This document shows, piece after piece, positions 27,464-36,291 of a stretch of DNA of 64,000 nt. Source of the DNA: Acidimicrobiaceae bacterium (GTDB lineage Bacteria > Actinomycetota > Acidimicrobiia > Acidimicrobiales > RAAP-2); the NCBI GenBank assembly GCA_003142095.1, contig PLON01000017.1, positions 4,651-68,650 on the forward strand. The letters run 5' to 3'. The notes beneath the pieces were generated by a model. That model searched no databases. It worked only from the letters and a program-made list of their open reading frames with translations, and was not told the origin of the DNA. A program made the translations under genes and the position numbers. Position 1 is the stretch's first letter. Every line of letters starts with the position of its first letter.

Positions 27464-28695
27464 GCAGCTTCAACGCCCGTCGCGTGCGCGCCGACATCCC
27501 CCAGTTGACGCGCCGCATCAACGGACGCCCCATCACCTACCTCGACTCGGGTGCGAGTTCATTGCAGACACACTCCGTCATCGACGCGATGAGCCGCTAC
27601 TACGAACTGCGCCACGCCAACGTGCATCGCGGCGTCTACCAGACGGCCAACGAAGCGACCGACGCGTACGAAGGTTCGCGTGCGGCGGTCGCCCGATTCA
27701 TCAACGCACCGGGCGAAGAAAGTGAAGTCGTCTTCACGAAGAACACGACCGAGTCGTTTAACCTGCTGGCGAAGGTGTGGGGCGCGACGAACCTCGGCGC
27801 CGGCGACGTGGTGCTCATCACCCAAATGGAACACCACGCCAATATCGTGCCGTGGTTCCAGCTGCGCGAAGCGACCGGCGTGGAGGTTCGCTTCATTCCC
27901 GTCGGTGACGACTACCGGCTCGATCTCACCAACCTCGACGAGCTACTGCGCGACGTCAAGCTGCTGTCGATAACGGGTATGTCCAACGTGCTCGGTACGA
28001 AGAATCGAGTGCACGACCTCGCTGCGATAGCTCATTCGGTCGGCGCCCTTGTGGCTGTAGATGGCGCACAGATGGTGGGCCACGGACCGGTCGACGTGAC
28101 GGCTCTCGACATTGACTTTCTCGCGTTCTCGGGTCACAAGATGCTCGGTCCGACCGGCATTGGCGTGCTCTGGACGCGCGAGAGCGTGCTCGACACGATG
28201 GGTCCGTTCATGGGCGGCGGTGGCATGATCGCAGACGTGACTCTCGACGGCTTCACCCCGGCGAAGGGGGTCGCTCGCTTCGAGGCCGGCACTCCCCCAA
28301 TTGCTGAAGCTGTGGGCCTACACGCCGCCGTTCGCTACCTCGAGGGACTCGGAATGGACCACGTCGCGGCCCACGAGCGCTACCTAACCGAAGACGCCCT
28401 GCGGCGGCTCGACTTGACCTTCGACGGACGCGTACGAGTCATCGGACCGCTCGACGTCATTGACCGCGGTGGCGTCATCAGTCTCGACGTTGAAGGCGTG
28501 CACCCCCACGACGTCGCCCAGGTCCTCGACCAGTTCGGCGTCTGCGTTCGTCCCGGTCACCACTGCGCGAAGCCCCTCATGCGTCGATTCAACCTCGCCG
28601 CGACGGCACGGGCCTCATTTGGCCCGTACTCCAACACCGCTGACACCACCGTGCTGCTCGAGGCTCTTGAGCACGCCCTAAAAATGTTTGGCTAG
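27460..28695 (+). CDS. sufS: Cysteine desulfurase SufS
   Basis: YLDSGASSLQTHSVIDAM, VFTKNTTESFNLLA, DFLAFSGHKMLGPTGIGVLW, CVRPGHHCAKPLMRRF; GTGA overlap with sufC. Confidence 0.95.
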   Translation: MSSFNARRVRADIPQLTRRINGRPITYLDSGASSLQTHSVIDAMSRYYELRHANVHRGVYQTANEATDAYEGSRAAVARFINAPGEESEVVFTKNTTESFNLLAKVWGATNLGAGDVVLITQMEHHANIVPWFQLREATGVEVRFIPVGDDYRLDLTNLDELLRDVKLLSITGMSNVLGTKNRVHDLAAIAHSVGALVAVDGAQMVGHGPVDVTALDIDFLAFSGHKMLGPTGIGVLWTRESVLDTMGPFMGGGGMIADVTLDGFTPAKGVARFEAGTPPIAEAVGLHAAVRYLEGLGMDHVAAHERYLTEDALRRLDLTFDGRVRVIGPLDVIDRGGVISLDVEGVHPHDVAQVLDQFGVCVRPGHHCAKPLMRRFNLAATARASFGPYSNTADTTVLLEALEHALKMFG

Positions 28696-28699
28696 ATCG

Positions 28700-29161
28700 A
28701 TGTCAAATCTCGAAGACCTCTACCGCGAAATCATCCTCGATCACTATCGTTCGCCACGTAACCGCGGCGAACTGGCGTCTCCCCCGGCCCACCGGGTCGA
28801 GGGTTTCAATCCCCTCTGCGGTGACGAGGTCACCGTCTACCTCGACGTGAACGACGGGGTCTTGACGGACATCAAACTGACCGGACACGGCTGTTCCATC
28901 TCGCAGTCCTCATCCTCGTTAATGAGCACCGCCGTCAAGGGCAAGCCCCTCGAAGACGTGCGCGCGACGATTGAGGCGTTCAAAGAGCTCATGACGGCGC
29001 ACGAGACGACTACGGACGAAGAAGAGCGTGACGCGACCAACCTACGCACCTTCGGTGAACTAGCCGCCCTGGCGGGCGTCGTTAAGTTCCCCGTGCGTAT
29101 CAAGTGCGCAACTCTCGCCTGGAACACCCTGCAGCAGGGTCTCCAAGAACTCGCGAGTTAG
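28700..29161 (+). CDS. sufU: SufU-type sulfurtransferase / IscU-like protein
   Basis: LYREIILDHYRSPRNRGEL, NPLCGDEVTVYLDV, GHGCSISQSSSSLM, RIKCATLAWNTLQ. Confidence 0.95.
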   Translation: MSNLEDLYREIILDHYRSPRNRGELASPPAHRVEGFNPLCGDEVTVYLDVNDGVLTDIKLTGHGCSISQSSSSLMSTAVKGKPLEDVRATIEAFKELMTAHETTTDEEERDATNLRTFGELAALAGVVKFPVRIKCATLAWNTLQQGLQELAS

Positions 29162-29176
29162 AACTCCGACAACCTT

Positions 29177-30568
29177 TTACGAGGGCGTGCAGGGCACCGG
29201 GTCGTAGCCAGGAATACCACTCAAGGTCGGGTTCGTCGCCGGTTTCGTCGCCGTCTTGTGATGTTTACTCGTCGTCGACGGTGTCGTCGTAGTCGTCGTT
29301 GACGTGGTGGTCGTGACGACCGGCGGTAACGGCGTTTGCCCGGCCTCGTTGGGCGGCGGGTTCGAGGGCGTCTCAAGCTGCTTGCCGAAGATGTCAACGA
29401 GCATCTGCTGGGTCTGGGGTTCTTGCACGTAGAGCACGTCACCGAGAGCGGTGTTGCTAACCGGGTACGTCGGCAGAGTCCACGTCTGAATTGAGTTGGC
29501 GTTGATTCCGTGGAATCGAACGGCGAGACCGATGAGTTCGTTCAATGAGAAGTTCTGGTCGATGATGATGCCCTGGGGCAACTTCGAGAGGAACGAGTTG
29601 ATCGTCAGCGGGTTGTAGAGCTTCTTGGCGCGATCAACCATCGCGCGGAGGAACGCGTCTTGGCGGTCGATACGTCCGAAGTCACTCGTCGGGTCGTACT
29701 GCCAACCCGCGTTATACAGTTCGTCAGCGCCATAGGAGCTGGAACCCCAGCTGACGGGGGGAAACTTCGTCGCGTGAGCGGTGTTGTAATAGAAGTGTCG
29801 GCTACGACTGAGGGCCAGGGCCTGAAAGCCCGTCACCAACTGACAGCCCGGGTGCAAGATCCGTAGTCCCGAGTAGGGATCCCACGAAGGGTAGCGGAAG
29901 TCCAGGTAAACCCCGCCCAGAGCGTCGGCGGCGTTGATCAATCCCGCAAAACTCACCACAATTGTTTGGTTGATCGGAATGCCGAAATTGGCCGTAATGG
30001 TCTGAGCCAGGAGCGACGGACCGTTACCGAAATTGACGTTGATTCGGTTGAACTGGCCGTACAGCGACTGATTCGCGAGCAACGTCACGATGGTGTCGCG
30101 AGGGATCGAGATCATGTTGATAGTGCCCGCGTTGGGGTCGACGTGAATGATCTTCACGACGTCACTGCGCTGACCCGAAACGGTCCCGCTAGAGGCTCCC
30201 GTCTGGCGATACGCGAGACCACTCAGTCCGGCCCGCGAGTCCGAACCGATCATGAGGATGTTGAAGGGCTGGCCGGAGATCGCCTTTACTTCGCCCGCGA
30301 CATGCATGCGTTGGATCCTGTCGAAGCGCCAGTTGGCGTAGAGGTAACTTCCGCCGACGACGGCCACAATCAGCAGAACAACGACAACCGCACCTATCGC
30401 GATTCGACGTCCAACCCGACGCGGGCCCCGCGGGCCACGTCGGCGACCCTTGGCCCCGCCTCTATCGTCCACGGCATTGCCGAGCGTGAGTAGCCGTTCC
30501 TGGTTAGCGAGGGACCGTCTCGAGTGGTGGCGACCAGATTGCGGCGTGTCATCACGTCCATTGGCCAT
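29177..30568 (-). CDS. LytR-CpsA-Psr (LCP) family protein
   Basis: N-terminal TM; ILMIGSDSRAG, RSDVVKIIHVDPNAGTINMISIPRDT, INNAxG-like core; Thr-rich C-terminal tail. Confidence 0.92.
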   Translation of the reverse strand: MANGRDDTPQSGRHHSRRSLANQERLLTLGNAVDDRGGAKGRRRGPRGPRRVGRRIAIGAVVVVLLIVAVVGGSYLYANWRFDRIQRMHVAGEVKAISGQPFNILMIGSDSRAGLSGLAYRQTGASSGTVSGQRSDVVKIIHVDPNAGTINMISIPRDTIVTLLANQSLYGQFNRINVNFGNGPSLLAQTITANFGIPINQTIVVSFAGLINAADALGGVYLDFRYPSWDPYSGLRILHPGCQLVTGFQALALSRSRHFYYNTAHATKFPPVSWGSSSYGADELYNAGWQYDPTSDFGRIDRQDAFLRAMVDRAKKLYNPLTINSFLSKLPQGIIIDQNFSLNELIGLAVRFHGINANSIQTWTLPTYPVSNTALGDVLYVQEPQTQQMLVDIFGKQLETPSNPPPNEAGQTPLPPVVTTTTSTTTTTTPSTTSKHHKTATKPATNPTLSGIPGYDPVPCTPS

Positions 30569-30601
30569 CGTTGAAGTTTAACCGTGCGTTGAGACGTGAA
30601 A

Positions 30602-31330
30602 TTAGGCGATGACGCCTCGAAAGGCCTCGTATCCATCACGTTCGAGTGTTTCGGCGAGCTCGGGACCACCCGTGGCAACGATTCGTCCATTACCCATGAC
30701 GTGAATCATCGTGGGCGGTAGTTCGAGCAGTAGACGACGAAAGTGCGTGATGGCGAGCACGCCGCAGTTCCATTCGGTGGTCGCTGCTACCAATCGGCGC
30801 GCCACTGCGTCCAGGGCGTCAACGTCGAGACCGGAGTCGATTTCGTCGAGGAGAGCGAACTTGGGCTGCAGGATTCCCAGTTGGACCATCTCGGCGCGCT
30901 TGCGTTCGCCACCGGAGAGGTCAACGTTGACGAATCGATCAAGCAGTTCGGGACGAAGTTCCAGACGCTCCGCCTCTTCGAGCATGCGCGCGCGCAGCGT
31001 CGAACGTTCGGCGCCGGCCGCTTCGAGCAGGTCAAACGCACGGACTCCCGGGATTTCGAAGGGTTGCTGAAGAACCAGCATGAGACCCGCGCGAGCTCGA
31101 TCGGTCGCGGACAGCGTCAACAGTTCGACGCCGTCGATGGTGACTGATCCGTCGAGGACTTTGTAGCCGGGGTGACCGGTCAATGCGTGTGCCAAGGTCG
31201 ACTTGCCCGAGCCGTTTGGACCCATGATGGCGTGCACTTCGCCCGAGCGCATCGTCAGCGAGAAGCCCTTGAGGACTTCCTTGTCGCCCACCGAGACGCG
31301 GAGACCGTCAATCGACAGCGTGGAACTCAC
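30602..31330 (-). CDS. sufC: Fe-S assembly ATPase SufC, paralogue 2
   Basis: Walker A GPNGSGKST, LSGGERKRAEMVQ, Walker B FALLDEIDSGLDVDAL, H-loop ITHFRRLL; GTG start overlaps the ferredoxin gene by 4 nt. Confidence 0.94.
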   Translation of the reverse strand: MSSTLSIDGLRVSVGDKEVLKGFSLTMRSGEVHAIMGPNGSGKSTLAHALTGHPGYKVLDGSVTIDGVELLTLSATDRARAGLMLVLQQPFEIPGVRAFDLLEAAGAERSTLRARMLEEAERLELRPELLDRFVNVDLSGGERKRAEMVQLGILQPKFALLDEIDSGLDVDALDAVARRLVAATTEWNCGVLAITHFRRLLLELPPTMIHVMGNGRIVATGGPELAETLERDGYEAFRGVIA

Positions 31331-31641
31331 GGCGTCTCCACTTCGAGTCGGCCCTCGCGTACTAGGACGTCGTAGTGCTTCACCGGTCTGGTCGCGGGAA
31401 AGGTCATGGGTGCCCCATCGCTCAGACGAAACATGGCACCGTGGCGAGCACACTCGATTTCGGCGGTCTCGAGGTCCACCTCACCCTCGGAGAGTGAGAA
31501 CTCTTCGTGGCTACAGCGGTCATCCAAGACAAAGACCTCCTCGGCGACGCGCACCGCGACGAGAACCCGACCATCGACTTTCAGTTGGCGAGGCACGCCT
31601 TGTTCGAAATCACTCAACTGGCCAATGTCCGTCGTCGTCAC
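31327..31641 (-). CDS. Rieske-type [2Fe-2S] ferredoxin (SUF-linked)
   Basis: CSHEEFSLSEGEVD...CARHGAMFRLSDGAP. Confidence 0.93.
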   Translation of the reverse strand: MTTTDIGQLSDFEQGVPRQLKVDGRVLVAVRVAEEVFVLDDRCSHEEFSLSEGEVDLETAEIECARHGAMFRLSDGAPMTFPATRPVKHYDVLVREGRLEVETP

Positions 31642-32879
31642 GCCGCCACCACCGCGACACTTGACAACACCGAGGCGACGTCGCGCTCAACCAACTCCGC
31701 GAGCTCCGCCGGCAAGGCCGAGAGCATCTCGTAGAAGAATCCCTGAATCATGAGACGCTGCGCGTCGTCGCGACTCACGCCGCGCGATTCGAGGTACCAA
31801 CGCTGAAGTTCGTCGAGGGGACCCACACTCGACGCGTGCGCGCACATGACATCGTTCTCTCGAATGTCGAGATTGGGCACGCTGTCAGCGTGCGCCGTAC
31901 GAGAAAGGAGAAGATTGTGATTCGTTTGACGTGCGTCGGTGCGCTTCGCGCCCTTTTCGATTTCGATCAGTCCGGTATAGACAGAACGTGACGCGTCGGC
32001 GACCGCTCCCTTCGAGAGCAGCGTCGACGTCGTACGTGGTGCGACATGAAACTGGCGAGTGCGAAAGTCGTGGACCTGGTCACCCGAACCGAGGAAGGTG
32101 GTGCGCAGTTCATTTGCGGCGCCAGCCCCAAAGAGCTCGGCGTCGTTACGCGAACGGTCGTAGTGCGCCCCGAGTCCAACGACCGCTTGGTGCAGACGCG
32201 CGTCGCGCGCCAGGCGGCCCGTCGTGCGTGCGACGTGCCACGCGCTCGCGTCCAGGCGTTGGTAGGTGATGAGTTGCAAGGAAGCGTTGTCCTCGACGAG
32301 GTACTCACTCACCGGCACCACGAGTGCGTCCGTGCCCCCCTCGAAGTATTCGACGACGGTGACGCTCGCGCCGCGTCCGACCACGATCTGAGTGCGAGAA
32401 AACGACGCGCTGGCCGAGGATTCGTTGAGAACAACGATCGGATCGGTGACGTCGACCCCGGCTTCCACACGGATCACCGTGGTGCCGGGCGCGAGCGCCA
32501 CGTTCAAGAGTGCAAAGGTGTCGCCCTCGTAGCGCTGGAGAAAACTCTCGCCGTTGAGCGACGACTGCGATCCGAGAAACTCGACACTGACGCCCGGCGT
32601 CGCGTCGCCGGCACTGACACCAAAACCGTCAACGACACGGACAACGAGGCCCGCGCGCTCGCACAACTGTGTCGCGAACGCGGAGTCGGGTGCGCGGTGG
32701 GGTGAACTCGCTACCGCGAAGCGGTCGAGATCGAGGTCGCCCAGTGGGGCGTAGCGCCAGACTTCGTCGCTCGGCGAGGGCAGACCGAGGGACTCGAAGA
32801 GCGACCAGGCGAGACGTCGTTCGGCCGCGTCGGACCGGTCGGCAATGAAGGAGGAGGCTGTGTCAGCGAAGGATGTCAT
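31638..32879 (-). CDS. sufD: Fe-S cluster assembly protein SufD
   Basis: MTSFADTASSF...DEVWRYAPLGDLD; C-terminal RTDARQTNHNLLLSRTAHADSVPNLDIRENDVMCAHASSVGPLDE; start trimmed from the 646 aa ORF. Confidence 0.92.
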   Translation of the reverse strand: MTSFADTASSFIADRSDAAERRLAWSLFESLGLPSPSDEVWRYAPLGDLDLDRFAVASSPHRAPDSAFATQLCERAGLVVRVVDGFGVSAGDATPGVSVEFLGSQSSLNGESFLQRYEGDTFALLNVALAPGTTVIRVEAGVDVTDPIVVLNESSASASFSRTQIVVGRGASVTVVEYFEGGTDALVVPVSEYLVEDNASLQLITYQRLDASAWHVARTTGRLARDARLHQAVVGLGAHYDRSRNDAELFGAGAANELRTTFLGSGDQVHDFRTRQFHVAPRTTSTLLSKGAVADASRSVYTGLIEIEKGAKRTDARQTNHNLLLSRTAHADSVPNLDIRENDVMCAHASSVGPLDELQRWYLESRGVSRDDAQRLMIQGFFYEMLSALPAELAELVERDVASVLSSVAVVAA

Positions 32880-32966
32880 ATGGAAAGAAGACCCAGGCAG
32901 TGTACTGGGGCCGCGCCTACTCTCCCGCGCTACGACGTAGGCTAAGCAATCGATCGAAAGGACCAC

Positions 32967-33794
32967 GTGGAGTTTTCGTCGCCCGTCATCACCCTCGACG
33001 TTGAAGGACACGTCGCGACGCTCTGGTTGAATCGTCCCGACTCGCGAAACGCTCTCGGCAGCGCCTTTTGGCACGACCTCCCCCTCGCCGCTGCAACGGT
33101 CGCCGCGAACAAAGACATTCGCGTCCTCGTGGTCGCGGCCAAGGGTCCGCACTTCACGGTCGGCCTCGATCTCAAAGAGTTCGGCGGTCACTTCCTCTCG
33201 AGCGATACGACAAGTTCGAAGGCAACCGCAAACGCCCGCGCGTACGAGAACGTTCGCACCATGCAGGACTCCGTGACGTCGCTCGCGAAACTCGCCGTGC
33301 CCGTCATTGCCGCCGTGCACGGCTACTGCATTGGCGGTGGCATCGATCTCATCAGCGCCTGCGACATTCGCCTGGCCTCCTCGAACGCAACATTCTCCGT
33401 ACGCGAGACCAAGGTCGCCATCGTTGCGGACCTCGGGACCCTGCAACGTCTGCCGCGCATCGTGAGCGCGGGCCACGTGGCCGAGCTGGCCTTCACTGGC
33501 AAAGACATCGACGCCGAGCGTGCCCGCGAAATTGGTCTCGTCAACTCCCTGCACGGTGAGGGCGCCGAGGATGTCCACGCAGCCGCCCTCGCTCTAGCAA
33601 ATGAGATTGCCGCGAACTCTCCCTTGGCCGTGCAAGGTACGAAGGCCGTCCTCGGCGCCAATGAGGGCAGGACCGTCGACGAAGGACTGGAGTTTGTCGC
33701 GCGCTGGAACACGATGTATCTCGCGAGCAATGACCTGCGCGAAGCGATGACGGCGTTCGTCGAGCGACGCGCGCCGATCTTTCGCGGCGACTAG
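32967..33794 (+). CDS. Enoyl-CoA hydratase/isomerase (crotonase) family
   Basis: VATLWLNRPDSRNALGSAFW, HFTVGLDLKEFGG, PVIAAVHGYCIGGGIDLISACDIRLAS. Confidence 0.93.
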   Translation: MEFSSPVITLDVEGHVATLWLNRPDSRNALGSAFWHDLPLAAATVAANKDIRVLVVAAKGPHFTVGLDLKEFGGHFLSSDTTSSKATANARAYENVRTMQDSVTSLAKLAVPVIAAVHGYCIGGGIDLISACDIRLASSNATFSVRETKVAIVADLGTLQRLPRIVSAGHVAELAFTGKDIDAERAREIGLVNSLHGEGAEDVHAAALALANEIAANSPLAVQGTKAVLGANEGRTVDEGLEFVARWNTMYLASNDLREAMTAFVERRAPIFRGD

Positions 33795-34141
33795 CGACGC
33801 CAGAACTTACCGCCCTTGCGCTTCTTCTTCTCTAGTTCGTCGAGTTCGAGGCGTCGCTCTTCGATCAGTTCGGGCGCGATGGCGTTCACGATCTCGCTGG
33901 CGGAGGCCAGCAGTTCGCGTCGATCCTCAACGGGCACGTCCGGGGGCGCCGACTCGACGGGCCGAGCCACGAGCGTGCCGTGCGACCAGCCGACGTCGAC
34001 GAATCGCCGCTCGTAGGTGAGGCAGTTCTCGGGGCACGACCACGGTTGGTCGGGAGCGTTGCCGAGCACGCAGAAGCGCGCCACTTCGCCCGACTTATAG
34101 GTGCGGCTCTGAAAGTGCTTGCACTCTTCGCGCATTCCCAT
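33791..34141 (-). CDS. Conserved small four-cysteine protein of unknown function
   Basis: MGMREECKHFQSRTYKSGEVARFCVLGNAPDQPWSCPENCLTYERR; basic C-terminus; stop overlaps the crotonase stop. Confidence 0.75.
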   Translation of the reverse strand: MGMREECKHFQSRTYKSGEVARFCVLGNAPDQPWSCPENCLTYERRFVDVGWSHGTLVARPVESAPPDVPVEDRRELLASASEIVNAIAPELIEERRLELDELEKKKRKGGKFWRR

Positions 34142-34176
34142 CCACTCATTGTTTCACGTCATCGCGACTCGTAGGC

Positions 34177-34812
34177 TTGCGCTTTATGACAGCGGACTTT
34201 TCAATAGATCGAAGAGTTCTATCGCGTGATGAAATTGCTTCCGCCGCCGACGTCGCCTCACGCGCATTCTTCGACGACACCTATTTTCGCTTCCTTATGC
34301 CCGACGACCGGGTGCGCGCTCACGCGTCGCCCCTTCTCTTCGCGAGCCAGCTACGCCACGCTGGAGCCCACGCTCGCGTCGTCACCGCCCGCAACGCCAC
34401 CGGACAGATTGTTGGTCTGGCGCTGTGGATCGAGCCGGGCCACTGGCCGCCACCACTCAGTGCGCAGCTGGCCCAGACGCCCAGTTCATTGCGCGCGCTC
34501 TACCACCATCCTCACGCCATTCGACTGGCGGGCACGTATCTGCGGACCATCTTGAAGGTGCACCCCAAGGAGCTGCACTGGTACCTTCCGCTGCTCGCCG
34601 TGGATCCCTTAGTTCAAGGTCAGGGTGTGGGCACGATGTTGATGCTTGACGGCGTCGCCACCATGGACGCGGACGGCGTGGGTGGGTACTTGGAAACGCA
34701 AAAGGACGAGAACCACGCCTTTTACAACCGATTCGGATACGAACTACGCGACACTCTTCGTCCGGTTGCTGACGGGCCACCGTATTACACAATGTGGCGG
34801 CCGGCTCGTTAG
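34177..34812 (+). CDS. GNAT family N-acetyltransferase
   Basis: [58 protein letters not shown]. Confidence 0.9.
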   Translation: MRFMTADFSIDRRVLSRDEIASAADVASRAFFDDTYFRFLMPDDRVRAHASPLLFASQLRHAGAHARVVTARNATGQIVGLALWIEPGHWPPPLSAQLAQTPSSLRALYHHPHAIRLAGTYLRTILKVHPKELHWYLPLLAVDPLVQGQGVGTMLMLDGVATMDADGVGGYLETQKDENHAFYNRFGYELRDTLRPVADGPPYYTMWRPAR

Positions 34813-36209
34813 CCGATTGAACCTTCCATCTGCAGTTCAATGAGACGTGACCACTCAACGGCGTACTCCATCGGAAGCGTACGGGTCACCGGCTCAATGA
34901 AGCCGTTCACGATCATGCCCATGGCCTGGCTTTCGGTGAGGCCCCGACTCATGAGATAGAAGAGTTGGTCGTCGCCGATCTTGGAGACCGTCGCCTCGTG
35001 ACCAATGGACGCGTCTTGCTCGCCGACTTCCATGTAAGGACGGGTTTCGGAGGTGGACATCTCGTCGAGCAACAAGGCGTCGCAGCGCACGAAAGCCTTC
35101 GCGCCCTTTGCGCCCTCTTCGACCTTGACGAGGCCACGGTAGGCCGTGAGGCCGCCATCCTTGGAGATGGACTTCGAGACGATGGTAGAGGTCGTTTCCG
35201 GTGCGCAGTGCACCATTTTCGCTCCCGCGTCTTGGACCTGGCCGGGACCGGCGTAGGCGACCGAGAGCACTTCACCGGAGGCCTTGGGACCCATGAGATA
35301 GACCGACGGGTACTTCATGGTGAGACGCGAACCAATATTGCCGTCAATCCACTCGACGTGAGCCTCGGCCTCAGCGCGCGCGCGCTTGGTGACGAGGTTA
35401 TAGACGTTGTTCGACCAGTTCTGAATCGTCGTGTAGGTAATGCGCGCACCCTGAAGGGCGACGAGCTCGACGACGGCGGAGTGCAGCGAGTCAGTTGAAT
35501 AGACCGGTGCGGAACAACCTTCGACGTAGTGGACCTGAGAACCCTCGTCGGCGATGATGAGCGTGCGCTCGAACTGACCCATGTTTTCGGTGTTAATGCG
35601 AAAATACGCCTGCAGGGGCTGATCGACCTTGACGCCCGGTGGGACGTAGATAAAGGAACCACCACTCCACACGGCCGAGTTGAGGGCGGCGAACTTGTTG
35701 TCGTTCGGAGGAATGATGGTGCCGAAGTACTTGCGCACGAGTTCTGGGTACTCGCGCACGGCGGTGTCCATGTCGCAAAAGAGGACACCGAGGCGCTCTA
35801 AGTCCTCGCGGTTACGGTGAAAGACAACCTCGGACTCGTACTGCGCGGTGACGCCGGCCAGGTACTTGCGCTCCGCCTCGGGGATACCCAGGCGCTCGTA
35901 AGTGTTCTTGATCGCGTCGGGCAGGTCCTCCCAGGAGTTGACCTGGTGATCGGTGGGCTTGACGTAGTAGTAAATGTCGTTGAAGTCGAGGTCGGGCATG
36001 CGCGTGGCGAACCAGGGCAACATGGGCTTCTTCTCAAAGCGCTTCAGGGCGTCAAGGCGAAACTTGAGCATCCAGGGCTCTTCGTTCTTCATGGCCGACA
36101 TCTCACGAACGATCTCTTCGTTCAAACCCTTTTTGGGCTTAAAGACAGCCAGATGTTCGTCCGACCAGCCCAACTGATAACGGCTAAAGTCCAGGTTGTC
36201 AATCGCCAT
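34809..36209 (-). CDS. sufB: Fe-S cluster assembly protein SufB
   Basis: [84 protein letters not shown]. Confidence 0.96.
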   Translation of the reverse strand: MAIDNLDFSRYQLGWSDEHLAVFKPKKGLNEEIVREMSAMKNEEPWMLKFRLDALKRFEKKPMLPWFATRMPDLDFNDIYYYVKPTDHQVNSWEDLPDAIKNTYERLGIPEAERKYLAGVTAQYESEVVFHRNREDLERLGVLFCDMDTAVREYPELVRKYFGTIIPPNDNKFAALNSAVWSGGSFIYVPPGVKVDQPLQAYFRINTENMGQFERTLIIADEGSQVHYVEGCSAPVYSTDSLHSAVVELVALQGARITYTTIQNWSNNVYNLVTKRARAEAEAHVEWIDGNIGSRLTMKYPSVYLMGPKASGEVLSVAYAGPGQVQDAGAKMVHCAPETTSTIVSKSISKDGGLTAYRGLVKVEEGAKGAKAFVRCDALLLDEMSTSETRPYMEVGEQDASIGHEATVSKIGDDQLFYLMSRGLTESQAMGMIVNGFIEPVTRTLPMEYAVEWSRLIELQMEGSIG

Positions 36210-36291
36210 TGCGCTCCTTTGGAATAATCCCTATTGCCATAGTACTAACTCCCCGAACGAGCCTGCCCCTAGTTACTGGCAAAGTGGAGAC

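Noticed and set aside
32880-33578. N-terminal 233 aa extension of the 646 aa ORF containing SufD
   Set aside because: It lies wholly antisense to the well-supported crotonase gene and has no SufD-like sequence; SufD begins naturally at MTSFADTASSF (32879).
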